From Massilia sp. (GTDB taxonomy: Bacteria > Pseudomonadota > Gammaproteobacteria > Burkholderiales > Burkholderiaceae_D), in NCBI GenBank assembly GCA_025359245.1, contig JANYGW010000096.1:1-33806 (forward strand): a DNA stretch of 33,806 nucleotides, in the 5' to 3' direction. Position numbers and translations under genes: made by a program. The notes below the pieces were generated by a model. The model searched no databases. It had not been told where the DNA came from and worked only from the letters and a program-made list of their open reading frames with translations. This document shows, piece after piece, positions 24,478-33,126 of this stretch; the stretch's first letter is position 1, and every line of letters starts with the position of its first letter.

Positions 24478-24777
24478 TCCGTTCCGCTCTGGTTCATTGT
24501 GCTGCACTGTCCCGCTCTGCGGGCGACAGGTTGGAGTGTAATCTGAATGGGGCGCCGCACGGGACATGCGGCCATCAAATTCACGGAAACCGTGCCCGCA
24601 TTCTACTGCGCGGCTTGGCCTTGAAAGCCGTGTTTTTGGTCAATCCTGCAAAAAAGAGTGCTTTTGGGGCGATGAAACCGTTCCAAACACCGGTTCACAG
24701 GCCGCGCTGGCACGCAGGCGGTATGCTGCTGATAGGGGCCAAGTTCAAAGGGAACACATGAATATGGAAAGCGCATC
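24478..24777. promoter_or_regulatory. Divergent control region between the salvage operon and the DadA-like gene
   Basis: 300 bases between divergent starts. It holds inverted repeats ctgtcccgc/gcgggcgacag (24507-24529, imperfect, within the gntR leader), cacggaaaccgtg (24582-24594) and aaccg/cggtt (24676-24680 and 24691-24695). Any of these could be a regulator site or an RNA hairpin. I could not match a textbook sigma-70 promoter or a clean GntR/UTRA operator on either strand. Confidence 0.45.
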
Positions 24778-25995
24778 GTGCGCCAGGTAATCGTCATCGG
24801 CGGCGGCGTGATCGGCCTGGCGTCGGCCTGGTGGCTGCTCGAAGCCGGCTTCGGCGTGACGCTGCTCGAAAGCGCGCCGGACGTGGCCACCGGGGCCAGT
24901 TTTTGCAACGGCGGGCAGCTCAGCTACCGCTATGTGGCGCCGCTGGCCGACGCCGGCGTGCCGTTCAAGGCGCTGCAGTGGATGCTGCAATCGAATGGAC
25001 CGCTGCGCTTCCGGCCCGAGGCCGACCTGCGCCAGTGGCGCTGGCTGGCCCAGTTCCTGGCGCACTGCCGCGCCGATATCAACCGCAAGACCACCATCCA
25101 ACTGCTTGAACTGGGCGAATTGAGCCGGGTCGCGATGGCGCAGCTGGACATGCCGAAGGCGCTGTTTGCATGGCGCGAGGCCGGCAAGCTGGTGGTGTAC
25201 CGCTCGCAAAAAAGCCTCGATGCGGCCCTGGCGCGGCCCGATGCCCGCAATGCGCGCGAGGTGCTGTCGGCGGCCGGGTGCGTGGCGCTCGAGCCTGCGC
25301 TGGCCGCGGCCGAAGACGCCCTCGCCGGCGGCATCTTCAACGGCGGCGAGGCGGTGGCCGACTGCCACGCCTTCTGCGAAGCGCTGGCGGTGCGGCTGGC
25401 CGCGCATGCGCGCTTCAACGGCATCGTCCATGCCGAGGCCAGCGGCTTCGTTTGCGCGGGCGGACAGATACGGGGCCTGGCCACCAGCGCCGGCGTGATG
25501 AACGCGGACGCCTTCGTGCTGGCGGCTGGCATCCAGAGCCGCACGCTGGCGGCCAGCGCCGGCATCTATCTGCCGCTGTATCCGATCAAGGGCTACAGCC
25601 TGTCCGCGCCGATCCGCGCCACCGACCTGGGGCCCGAGATCAGCGTGACCGATTTCGAGCGCAAGGTGCTGTATGCGCGCATCGGCGACCAGTTGCGGGT
25701 CGCCGCGATGGCCGATATCGTCGGCGAGGATACCCGCATCGATCCGCAAAGGGTGGCCGCGCTGCTGCGCCAGGTGCGCGCGACCATGCCGCGCGCGGCC
25801 GACTATGATCAGCTTTCCACCTGGGCCGGGCTGCGGCCGGCCACGCCGGGCGGCGCGCCGATCATCGGCGCCACGCGCTATCCCAAGCTGTGGCTGAACG
25901 TGGGGCATGGCGCGCTCGGCTTCACGCTGGCGTGCGGCTCGGCGCGCATGCTGGCCGATGCAATGAGCGGCAAGCCGGCGCCGCCACGATCGTAA
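24778..25995 (+). CDS. FAD-dependent D-amino acid dehydrogenase-like (DadA family)
   Basis: 405 residues from a GTG at 24778 with GGAAAG six bases upstream; nearby ATGs at 24758 and 24764 are out of frame. The N-terminal FAD fold is VIVIGGGVIGLASAWWLLEAG with Gly8/Gly10/Gly13 and acidic Glu31. FCNGGQLSYRYVAPLADAG and the C-terminal STWAGLRPATPGGAPIIGATRYPKLWLNVGHGALGFTLACGSARML are typical of DadA, which oxidises D-Ala and other D-amino acids to keto acids, feeding electrons to quinone. It diverges from the salvage operon, whose DdpX would release D-Ala, giving a plausible metabolic link. Other D-amino acids or opine-like substrates cannot be excluded. Confidence 0.85.
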   Translation: MRQVIVIGGGVIGLASAWWLLEAGFGVTLLESAPDVATGASFCNGGQLSYRYVAPLADAGVPFKALQWMLQSNGPLRFRPEADLRQWRWLAQFLAHCRADINRKTTIQLLELGELSRVAMAQLDMPKALFAWREAGKLVVYRSQKSLDAALARPDARNAREVLSAAGCVALEPALAAAEDALAGGIFNGGEAVADCHAFCEALAVRLAAHARFNGIVHAEASGFVCAGGQIRGLATSAGVMNADAFVLAAGIQSRTLAASAGIYLPLYPIKGYSLSAPIRATDLGPEISVTDFERKVLYARIGDQLRVAAMADIVGEDTRIDPQRVAALLRQVRATMPRAADYDQLSTWAGLRPATPGGAPIIGATRYPKLWLNVGHGALGFTLACGSARMLADAMSGKPAPPRS

Positions 25996-26052
25996 TTCGG
26001 TCACTCGGCCCGGCTGGCGGTATCATTGCATTTTTCCCGTCAAGAAAAACGC

Positions 26053-26829
26053 ATGTTTAAAAAATACGCAGCACGCCTCCTTCTGTGCTCCCTGTTTGGG
26101 TGGAGCGCGGCCCAGGCCGCCATGCCGGTCTACGGCTTCGTCGTCAAGAACAGTTATCCGCATGACGCGACCGCGTTCACGGAGGGCCTGGTTTACAAGG
26201 ATGGCTTCCTGTACGAGAGCACCGGCATGAAAGGCCAGTCCAGCATCCGCAAGGTCGAGCTGGCCACCGGCAAAATCCTGCAGAAGAAGGACCTCCCGGC
26301 CGAGCTGTTCGGCGAGGGCATCGCCGACATCGATGGCAACCTGATCGGGCTGACCTGGACCACGGAGCTGGGCTTCGTGTTCGACCTCAAGACATTCCAG
26401 CTGAAAAAGCGCTTCAGCTACACCGGCGAAGGGTGGGGGCTGACCAGCCACGACCGCCAGCTGTATATGAGCGACGGCACGTCCTTCATCCGCGTGCTGA
26501 ATCCGGCATTGAAGGAAGTGCGGCGCTTCCAGGTGACGGCCGACGGCACGCCGATCGACCGCCTCAACGAGCTCGAATGGGTCGACGGCGAATTGTTCGC
26601 CAATGTATGGGGCACCGATGTGATCGCCCGGATCGACCCGGCGTCCGGCCACGTGACCGGCTGGATCGACCTGCGCACGCTGCTGGTGCCGGCATTGCGC
26701 GGCACCACCAACGTCGACGCGGTCCTGAACGGCATCGCCTACGACAGCAAGCAGCACCGGCTGTTTGTGACCGGCAAGCTCTGGCCAAAGCTGTTCGAGA
26801 TCGAGCTGGTCAGGCTGCAGCCGCGCTGA
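26053..26829 (+). CDS. Glutaminyl-peptide cyclotransferase, plant/bacterial type
   Basis: 258 residues from the ATG at 26053; an in-frame TTG at 26026 would add a charged leader. Signal peptide to about residue 22 (SAAQA-AMPVY), so exported. The five-bladed propeller family (glutamine cyclotransferase) is recognised by YPHDATAFTEGLVYKDGFLYESTGMKGQSSIRKVEL, FGEGIADI, LTWTTELGFVFD, LNELEWVDGELFANVWGTDVIARIDP and LNGIAYDSKQHRLFVTGKLWPKLFEI. It converts N-terminal glutamine of peptides to pyroglutamate. It seems to be a single-gene unit. Confidence in the family is high; the physiological substrate is unknown. Confidence 0.92.
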   Translation: MFKKYAARLLLCSLFGWSAAQAAMPVYGFVVKNSYPHDATAFTEGLVYKDGFLYESTGMKGQSSIRKVELATGKILQKKDLPAELFGEGIADIDGNLIGLTWTTELGFVFDLKTFQLKKRFSYTGEGWGLTSHDRQLYMSDGTSFIRVLNPALKEVRRFQVTADGTPIDRLNELEWVDGELFANVWGTDVIARIDPASGHVTGWIDLRTLLVPALRGTTNVDAVLNGIAYDSKQHRLFVTGKLWPKLFEIELVRLQPR

Positions 26830-26911
26830 CCTGGGCGGCTGCCTCGAAAACAGGCAACCCGCTCCATGCTCCCCCGCATCGCGATATGGCGGATAATTGC
26901 AAGATTCCACC

Positions 26912-27349
26912 ATGAACCAGCCCATGCCCCAACCATCCACCTGCCCCTGTGGCGGCCCGTCATTGGCCACCTGCTGCGGCCCCTACCTGTCGGGCGCGGC
27001 AGTGCCGCCCACGGCCGAAGCGCTGATGCGCTCGCGCTACACCGCCTACACCCAGCGCAACGAGGCCTACCTGCGCGCCACCTGGGACCCGCGCACCCTC
27101 CCGGCCGAGCCCATCGTGCAGGAAAACGAAAGATTACAGTGGCTGGGACTTCAGGTAGAATCTACTTTACGTTTACGTCAACGTAAAGCAGAATTGCAAG
27201 AATCACAAGACGCCGATACCGTAGAATTCGTCGCGCGCTACAAGATCAACGGCCGTGCCCACCGCATCCACGAAATCAGCCGCTTCGTGCGCGCGCAGGC
27301 CGACGGCGTGGCGCGCTGGTTTTACGTGGACGGCAGTTTCCCGGACTAA
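26912..27349 (+). CDS. YchJ-family (UPF0225) protein
   Basis: 145 residues from the ATG at 26912. The N-terminal CPCGG...CCGPYL (about 11-26) is a SEC-C-like zinc-binding site, followed by [25 protein letters not shown] and the C-terminal [24 protein letters not shown]...WFYVDGSF, typical of YchJ proteins of unknown function. Between them (about residues 73-106) the codons become AT-rich and include a perfect 9-bp palindromic hairpin, unlike the rest of the gene. It precedes liuB by 14 bases on the same strand and could be the head of that operon. Confidence 0.88.
   Translation: MNQPMPQPSTCPCGGPSLATCCGPYLSGAAVPPTAEALMRSRYTAYTQRNEAYLRATWDPRTLPAEPIVQENERLQWLGLQVESTLRLRQRKAELQESQDADTVEFVARYKINGRAHRIHEISRFVRAQADGVARWFYVDGSFPD
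27165..27188. repeat. Hairpin inside the YchJ-family gene
   Basis: ctttacgtt (27165-27173) and aacgtaaag (27180-27188) form a perfect 9-bp stem with a 6-base loop, in frame and coding for Leu-Arg-Leu-Arg-Gln-Arg-Lys. It lies in an AT-rich run (27131-27229) inside an otherwise GC-rich gene. Confidence 0.75.
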
Positions 27350-27363
27350 TAAGAAGGATCGCA

Positions 27364-28971
27364 ATGCCTCAAATCGACAGCAAACTCAATCCGCGCAGCG
27401 ATGACTTCAAAGCCAACGCGGCGGCCATGCAAGCCATCGTCGACGACCTGCGCGCCAAAGTGTCGGCGATGGCGGCCGGCGGCGGCGCCGCTGCCAGCGC
27501 CAAGCACGTCGCGCGCGGCAAGCTGCTGCCGCGCGACCGCGTGCAGATGCTGCTCGATCCGGGCACCCCTTTCCTCGAATTTTCCCAGCTGGCCGCCTAC
27601 GAAATGTACGACGGCGCGGCCCCCGCGGCCGGCATCATCACCGGCATTGGCCGCGTGTCGGGCCAGGAATGCGTGATCGTCTGTAACGACGCCACCGTCA
27701 AGGGCGGCACCTATTACCCGATCACGGTCAAGAAGCACTTGCGCGCGCAGGAAATCGCCGACCAGAACAATCTGCCATGCATTTACCTGGTCGATTCGGG
27801 CGGCGCCAACCTGCCCAACCAGGACGACGTGTTCCCCGACCGCGACCATTTCGGGCGCATCTTCTTCAACCAGGCCAACCTGTCGGCCAAGGGCATCCCG
27901 CAGATCGCCGTGGTGATGGGTTCGTGCACCGCCGGCGGCGCCTACGTGCCGGCCATGAGCGACGAATCGATCATCGTGAAAGAGCAGGGCACGATTTTCC
28001 TGGGCGGCCCGCCGCTGGTGAAAGCGGCCACCGGTGAAGTCGTCACCGCCGAAGACCTGGGCGGCGGCGACGTGCACACCCGTTTGTCGGGCGTGGTCGA
28101 CCACCTGGCGCAGAACGATTTGCATGCGCTGTCGCTGGCGCGCACCATCGTGTCGAACCTGAACCGCACCAAGCCCCAGCAAATGGCCTTGCGCGAGTCT
28201 AGCGAGCCGAAATACCCGTCCGAAGAACTGTACGGCGTGATCCCGGTCGACACCCGCAAGCCGTTCGATGTGCGCGAAGTGATCGCGCGCATTGTCGACG
28301 GCAGCGATTTCGACGAATTCAAGGCGCGCTACGGCACCACGCTGATCTGCGGCTTCGCCCACATCTACGGCGTCAAGGTTGGCATCATCGCCAACAACGG
28401 CATCTTGTTCTCGGAGTCGGCGCTCAAGGGCACCCACTTCATCGAACTGTGCTGCCAGCGCAAGATCCCGCTGGTATTCCTGCAAAATATCACCGGCTTC
28501 ATGGTCGGACGCAAGTACGAAAACGAGGGCATCGCCCGCAACGGCGCCAAGATGGTCACGGCCGTGGCCACTGCCGCGGTGCCGAAGTTCACGGTCATCA
28601 TCGGCGGCAGCTTCGGCGCCGGCAACTACGGCATGTGCGGGCGCGCTTTCTCGCCGCGCTTCCTGTGGATGTGGCCGAACGCGCGCATCTCGGTGATGGG
28701 CGGCGACCAGGCCGCGTCGGTGCTGGCCACGGTCAAGCGCGACGGCATCGAAGGCAAGGGTGGCCAGTGGTCGGCGGACGAAGAAGCCGCCTTCAAGCAG
28801 CCGATCAAGGAACAATACGAACACCAGGGCCACCCCTACTACGCCAGCGCGCGGCTGTGGGACGATGGCGTGATCGACCCGGCCGACACCCGCATGGTGC
28901 TGGGGCTGGGCCTGTCGGCGGCGCTGAACGCCGAAATCGAAGACACGAAGTTCGGTGTCTTCCGCATGTAA
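27364..28971 (+). CDS. liuB: Methylcrotonyl-CoA carboxylase, carboxyltransferase (beta) subunit
   Basis: 535 residues. It transfers CO2 from biotin to 3-methylcrotonyl-CoA in leucine and isovalerate breakdown. Carboxyltransferase landmarks are [23 protein letters not shown] (50-72), [28 protein letters not shown] (143-170), the acyl-CoA oxyanion site [16 protein letters not shown] (186-201) and [16 protein letters not shown] (414-429). These match the methylcrotonyl-CoA type rather than propionyl-CoA. AAGGA lies a few bases before the ATG. The biotin-carrying alpha subunit (liuD) is not adjacent, so the partner must lie elsewhere. liuC follows after 13 bases. Confidence 0.93.
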   Translation: MPQIDSKLNPRSDDFKANAAAMQAIVDDLRAKVSAMAAGGGAAASAKHVARGKLLPRDRVQMLLDPGTPFLEFSQLAAYEMYDGAAPAAGIITGIGRVSGQECVIVCNDATVKGGTYYPITVKKHLRAQEIADQNNLPCIYLVDSGGANLPNQDDVFPDRDHFGRIFFNQANLSAKGIPQIAVVMGSCTAGGAYVPAMSDESIIVKEQGTIFLGGPPLVKAATGEVVTAEDLGGGDVHTRLSGVVDHLAQNDLHALSLARTIVSNLNRTKPQQMALRESSEPKYPSEELYGVIPVDTRKPFDVREVIARIVDGSDFDEFKARYGTTLICGFAHIYGVKVGIIANNGILFSESALKGTHFIELCCQRKIPLVFLQNITGFMVGRKYENEGIARNGAKMVTAVATAAVPKFTVIIGGSFGAGNYGMCGRAFSPRFLWMWPNARISVMGGDQAASVLATVKRDGIEGKGGQWSADEEAAFKQPIKEQYEHQGHPYYASARLWDDGVIDPADTRMVLGLGLSAALNAEIEDTKFGVFRM

Positions 28972-28984
28972 GGACTGACTGCAC

Positions 28985-29770
28985 ATGAACTACGAAACCC
29001 TCGACGTCTCGATCGCCGGCAAGGTCGCCACCGTGACCTTGAACCGCCCCGACGTGCGCAACGCCTTCAATGAATTCACGATCGCCGAGCTGTCGCTGGC
29101 TTTTAATGAACTGGGGCGTAACGACGAGGTGCGCGCCATCGTACTGGCCGCCAACGGCCCGGCCTTCTGCGCCGGCGCCGACCTGAACTGGATGAAGAAA
29201 ATGGCGGGCTACTCGCACGCCGAAAACGCCGAAGATGCCGGCAAGCTGGCCGACATGCTGCGCACCATTTACCTGTGCCCGAAGCCGGTGGTGGCCAAGA
29301 TCCAGGGCGACTGCTATGCCGGCGGCATGGGCCTGGTCGCCGCCTGCGATATCGCGGTCGCAACCAGCGCCGCTTGCTTCTGCCTCAGTGAAGTCAAGCT
29401 GGGCCTGATCCCAGCCACCATCTCGCCGTATGTGATCAAGGCGATGGGCGAAAACGCCGCGCGGCGCTACTTCCTGACCGCTGAAAAATTCACGGCCCAG
29501 GAAGCGCACCGGATCGGCTTCGTGCACGATGTCGTCGGCGCCGACGCGCTCGACGCCCACGTCGAGGCGATCGTCAAGGCGCTCGTCACCAGCAGCCCGA
29601 ACGCGGTGCGCGAAGCCAAGGTGCTGGTGCGCGACGTGACCGGCAAGACGGTCGACAGCGCGCTGCTGGTCGATACCGCCGAACGCATCGCCCACATCCG
29701 CGCCTCAAGCGAAGGACGCGAAGGCGTCGCGTCCTTCCTCGAAAAACGCAAGCCTTCCTGGCTGAACTGA
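28985..29770 (+). CDS. liuC: Enoyl-CoA hydratase family, probable methylglutaconyl-CoA hydratase
   Basis: 261 residues of the crotonase superfamily. The oxyanion-hole motif GADLNWMKKMAGYS (64-76) and YAGGMGLVAACDIAVA are present. One catalytic glutamate, Glu136 (LSEVKLGLIP), is retained; the position of the first crotonase glutamate is Gly116 by my alignment. Position directly after liuB points to hydration of 3-methylglutaconyl-CoA to HMG-CoA, the next leucine-degradation step. AAGGA lies 9 bases before the ATG. bioA starts 12 bases after the stop. Confidence 0.88.
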   Translation: MNYETLDVSIAGKVATVTLNRPDVRNAFNEFTIAELSLAFNELGRNDEVRAIVLAANGPAFCAGADLNWMKKMAGYSHAENAEDAGKLADMLRTIYLCPKPVVAKIQGDCYAGGMGLVAACDIAVATSAACFCLSEVKLGLIPATISPYVIKAMGENAARRYFLTAEKFTAQEAHRIGFVHDVVGADALDAHVEAIVKALVTSSPNAVREAKVLVRDVTGKTVDSALLVDTAERIAHIRASSEGREGVASFLEKRKPSWLN

Positions 29771-29782
29771 TTGAGCCCGGAC

Positions 29783-31108
29783 ATGCCACAAGACCTGGTC
29801 AACCGCAGCCTGCGCAGCGTATGGCATCCCTGCACGCAGATGCAGCACCACGAGACCGTGCCGCTGATTCCGGTCAGCCACGGACGCGGCCCCTGGCTGT
29901 ACGACCATGACGGAAAACGCTACCTCGATGCGATCAGCTCGTGGTGGGTCAACCTGTTCGGCCACGCCAATCCGCGCATCAACGCGGCATTGAAGGACCA
30001 GCTGGACCGGCTCGAGCACGCGATGCTGGCCGGTTTTACCCATGAACCGGTGGTGCGCCTGTCGGAGCAGCTGTCCGACATGACCGGCCGCGTTCTCGGC
30101 CACGCCTTCTACGCGTCCGACGGCGCCTCGGCGGTCGAAATCGCGCTGAAAATGAGCTTCCACGCCTGGCGCAACGCCGGCCTGGTAAACAAGCAGGAAT
30201 TCGTCTGCCTGCAGGGCAGCTACCACGGCGAGACTATCGGCGCGCTGGCGGTGACCGACGTGGCGCTGTTCAAGGACGCCTACGGGCCGCTGCTGCGCGC
30301 CTCGCGCGTGGTCACTTCGCCCGACGCCCGCAACGCGCAAGAGGGCGAGACCGCGCAGGACGTGGCGCGCCGCGCCGCAAAAGATGTCGAGACCCTGTTC
30401 ATGGAGCGGGCCGACAAGATCGCCGCCATCATCATCGAACCGCTGGTCCAGTGCGCGACCGGCATGGCGATGCACGACCCGCTGTACCTGACGCTGGTGC
30501 GCGAACTGTGCGACCGCTATTCGGTGCACATGATCCTCGATGAAATCGCGGTCGGCTGCGGACGCACCGGCACCTTCTTCGCCTGCGAACAGGCCGCCAT
30601 CTGGCCCGACTTCCTGTGCCTGTCGAAGGGTATCAGCGGCGGCTACCTGCCGTTGTCGCTGGTGCTCACGCGCGACGAGGTGTACGACGCCTTCTACAGC
30701 ACCGACGTCACGCGCGGCTTCCTGCATTCGCATTCGTACACCGGTAATCCGCTGGCTTGCCGCGCCGCGCTGGCGACGCTGGAAATCTTCAAGGACGACA
30801 ACGTCCTGGCCAATAACAAGGTGCGCGCCGCGCGCCTGAGCGCCGCGCTGGCGCCGCTCAAGGACCACGAGCGGGTGCGCCATTTCCGCCAGGCCGGCAT
30901 GATCTGGGCCTTCGATGCGGTCGAGCCGGATGCCGCGCGCGCGTCGACTTTCTCGCGCCGTTTTTTTGCCAAGGCACTGGAAAGCGAACTGCTGCTGCGC
31001 CCGATCGGACGCACCGTGTACCTGATGCCGCCGTATATCCTGAGCGACGAAGAGAATGACGGCCTGGCCGACCGCACCCGCAGCGTGTTCGAGGCGGTGA
31101 TCGCATGA
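29783..31108 (+). CDS. bioA: Adenosylmethionine-8-amino-7-oxononanoate aminotransferase
   Basis: 441 residues from the ATG at 29783; an in-frame TTG at 29771 would abut the liuC stop. Class III PLP aminotransferase that makes 7,8-diaminopelargonate using SAM as amino donor. N-terminal [13 protein letters not shown] is the BioA signature, [16 protein letters not shown] binds substrate, GSYHGET lies at 145-151, Asp253 ([13 protein letters not shown]) contacts PLP and Lys282 ([13 protein letters not shown]) forms the Schiff base. Its last four bases overlap the start of bioF (ATGA). It is the first biotin gene after liuC. Confidence 0.95.
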   Translation: MPQDLVNRSLRSVWHPCTQMQHHETVPLIPVSHGRGPWLYDHDGKRYLDAISSWWVNLFGHANPRINAALKDQLDRLEHAMLAGFTHEPVVRLSEQLSDMTGRVLGHAFYASDGASAVEIALKMSFHAWRNAGLVNKQEFVCLQGSYHGETIGALAVTDVALFKDAYGPLLRASRVVTSPDARNAQEGETAQDVARRAAKDVETLFMERADKIAAIIIEPLVQCATGMAMHDPLYLTLVRELCDRYSVHMILDEIAVGCGRTGTFFACEQAAIWPDFLCLSKGISGGYLPLSLVLTRDEVYDAFYSTDVTRGFLHSHSYTGNPLACRAALATLEIFKDDNVLANNKVRAARLSAALAPLKDHERVRHFRQAGMIWAFDAVEPDAARASTFSRRFFAKALESELLLRPIGRTVYLMPPYILSDEENDGLADRTRSVFEAVIA

Positions 31109-32289
31109 ACATGATCGATTCCCTGCTGCTGAAACTGGCGAAGCTCGACGAGCAAAGCCTGACGCGCCACCGGCGCGTGGTCGAAACCCCTTGCGCGCCG
31201 CGCGTGGTGGTGGGCGGGCGCCCGCTGCTGGCATTCTGCAGCAATGACTACCTGGGCCTGGCCGCGCATCCGCGCGTGGTGGCGGCGCTACGCGAAGGCG
31301 CCGAACTGTATGGCGCCGGCAGCGGCGCTTCGCACCTGATCAGCGGCCACGGCCTGGCGCATCAGCTGCTCGAGGACCGGCTCGCCGAATTCGTCGGCCC
31401 GCACCTGGAGTCGGCGCGCGCGCTGACTTTTTCAACTGGCTACATGGCCAATCTGGCGATCCTGACGACGCTGGGCATGGATGCCGACGCCGAGATTTTT
31501 TCCGAATTCCTGAACCACGCCTCGCTGATCGACGGCGCCCGCCTGGCGCGCGCGCAGGTCAAGGTGTATCCGCACGCCGACCTGGCTGCGCTGTCCGCGC
31601 TGCTTGAAGCATCGACCTCGGCCAACAAGCTGGTCGTCACCGACAGCGTGTTTTCCATGGACGGCAACATGGCGCCGCTGCCGGAGCTGCTGGCCCTGTG
31701 CGAACGGCACGATGCCTGGCTGGTCATCGACGACGCCCACGGCTTCGGCACCATCGGCGCCAACGGCCGCGGCGCGCTCGAGCACTTCAATCTGCGTTCG
31801 CCCAACCTGGTCTACATGGGCACCCTGGGCAAGGCCGCCGGCGTGGGTGGCGCCTTCGTCGCCGCGCATGCCAGCGTGATCGAACTGATGATCCAGCGTG
31901 CCCGCCCCTACATCTACACCACCGCCGCGCCGCCGGCGCTGGCGCATGCGCTGCTGGCCAGCCTCGACATCATCGGTGGCGACGAGGGCGCCTCGCGCCG
32001 CGCCCACCTGCAGGCCCTGATCGCGCAATTGAACGGCACATTAAAGCTAAAGCGCTGGCAGCGCATCGCATCGCAGACCGCGATCCAGCCGATCGTCATC
32101 GGCAGCAACGAGGAAGCGCTGCGCATCGGCGCCGCGCTGTACGGCAAGGGCATCTGGGTGCCGGCGATCCGTCCGCCGACGGTGCCGGTCGGCACCGCGC
32201 GCCTGCGCGTGACGCTGTCGGCCGCGCACACGCAGGAGGAAGTCGCGCAGCTGGCCGCTGCGCTTAACGAACTGGAGGAGTTGCGATGA
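31105..32289 (+). CDS. bioF: 8-amino-7-oxononanoate synthase
   Basis: 394 residues. PLP enzyme condensing pimeloyl-ACP or -CoA with L-alanine in biotin synthesis. Signature parts: [13 protein letters not shown] (44-56), [14 protein letters not shown] (70-83), [22 protein letters not shown] (209-218) and the PLP lysine Lys243 in [15 protein letters not shown]. The start overlaps bioA by four bases and the stop overlaps bioD by four bases, so translation of the three genes is coupled. The ATG at 31105 is used; a second in-frame ATG at 31111 is close by. Confidence 0.95.
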   Translation: MNMIDSLLLKLAKLDEQSLTRHRRVVETPCAPRVVVGGRPLLAFCSNDYLGLAAHPRVVAALREGAELYGAGSGASHLISGHGLAHQLLEDRLAEFVGPHLESARALTFSTGYMANLAILTTLGMDADAEIFSEFLNHASLIDGARLARAQVKVYPHADLAALSALLEASTSANKLVVTDSVFSMDGNMAPLPELLALCERHDAWLVIDDAHGFGTIGANGRGALEHFNLRSPNLVYMGTLGKAAGVGGAFVAAHASVIELMIQRARPYIYTTAAPPALAHALLASLDIIGGDEGASRRAHLQALIAQLNGTLKLKRWQRIASQTAIQPIVIGSNEEALRIGAALYGKGIWVPAIRPPTVPVGTARLRVTLSAAHTQEEVAQLAAALNELEELR

Positions 32290-33101
32290 GCCTCAACGAT
32301 CCTGTCGATCCCGTCCTCGCCGCCGAACCGGTATTGGCGCCGGAACTGGGGCCCGAACTGGAGCCCGAACTGCAGCCGGTGCTGGCCGCGGAAGGCATGC
32401 CGTCGCATATCTCGCTGTTCGTCACCGGCACCGACACCGAAATCGGCAAGACGCTGGTGTCGTGCGCGATCCTGCACACGCTGGTCGCCGCCGGCGTGCG
32501 CGCCTGCGGCATGAAGCCGGTGGCCGCCGGCGCCGAGCTGCGCGACGGCGTACTGCACAATGAAGATGCGGACATGCTGATCGCCGCCAGCAACGTGCAC
32601 CTGCCGCGCAACATCACCACGCCGTACATGCTGCGCGACGCCTGCGCCCCGCACATCGCCGCCGCGCGCGATGGCGTCAAGATCGAAGCCGTTCCGATCA
32701 TCGCCGCCTACACCGAAGTGGCCGCGGCGTCGGACGCGGTCGTGGTCGAAGGCGTGGGCGGTTTCCGGGTGCCGTTTTCGGACGACTTCGACAGCGCCCA
32801 GATGGCCGAGCAGCTCAACCTGCCGGTGATCCTGGTGGTCGGGCTGCGCCTGGGCTGCCTCAGTCATGCGCTGCTGACGATCGAAGCGATCGTACGGCGC
32901 GACCTGGTGCTGGCCGGCTGGGTGGTCAACGAAATCGACCCGGAAATGAACTTTGCCGACGAAAATATCGCCGCCCTGGCCGCGCGCATCCCGGCGCCGA
33001 TGCTGGGCCGCATCCCTTACCTTGAACACGCAACGGCCGAAGAAGCCGCCAAATTTATTAATCTCGCTGGACTGCCAGGCTGGCCGTCCAGGCGCGACTG
33101 A
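32286..33101 (+). CDS. bioD: Dethiobiotin synthetase with N-terminal extension
   Basis: 271 residues. ATP-dependent closure of the ureido ring of dethiobiotin. P-loop GTDTEIGKT at 48-56 with Lys55, MKPVAAGAE (76-84) and [16 protein letters not shown] are family hallmarks. The first 37 residues are an acidic, Pro- and Glu-rich extension ([18 protein letters not shown]) absent from typical BioD. The early ATG at 32286 is supported by a strong GGAGGAG site seven bases upstream and by the 4-base overlap with bioF; the ATG at 32397 lacks a comparable site. So the extension is probably translated. bioB follows after 25 bases. Confidence 0.92.
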   Translation: MSLNDPVDPVLAAEPVLAPELGPELEPELQPVLAAEGMPSHISLFVTGTDTEIGKTLVSCAILHTLVAAGVRACGMKPVAAGAELRDGVLHNEDADMLIAASNVHLPRNITTPYMLRDACAPHIAAARDGVKIEAVPIIAAYTEVAAASDAVVVEGVGGFRVPFSDDFDSAQMAEQLNLPVILVVGLRLGCLSHALLTIEAIVRRDLVLAGWVVNEIDPEMNFADENIAALAARIPAPMLGRIPYLEHATAEEAAKFINLAGLPGWPSRRD

Positions 33102-33126
33102 ACGATAGCAACCAGAAGGAATCCCC

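Noticed and set aside
24711-24730. Sigma-54 promoter (TGGCAC motif) before the DadA-like gene
   Set aside because: The required GC dinucleotide at the -12 position is absent at the correct spacing.
24745-26004. 419-codon minus-strand frame opposite the DadA-like gene
   Set aside because: Antisense shadow of a gene with clear FAD-binding and C-terminal signatures.
26840-26856. Terminator after the glutaminyl cyclotransferase gene (tgcct/aggca)
   Set aside because: Only a 5-bp stem and no T tract.
27346-28986. 546-codon minus-strand open frame opposite liuB
   Set aside because: Mirror of a highly conserved carboxyltransferase gene; no recognisable protein features or start signal.
29705-31234. 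509-codon minus-strand frame opposite bioA
   Set aside because: Antisense shadow; bioA on the other strand is unambiguous.
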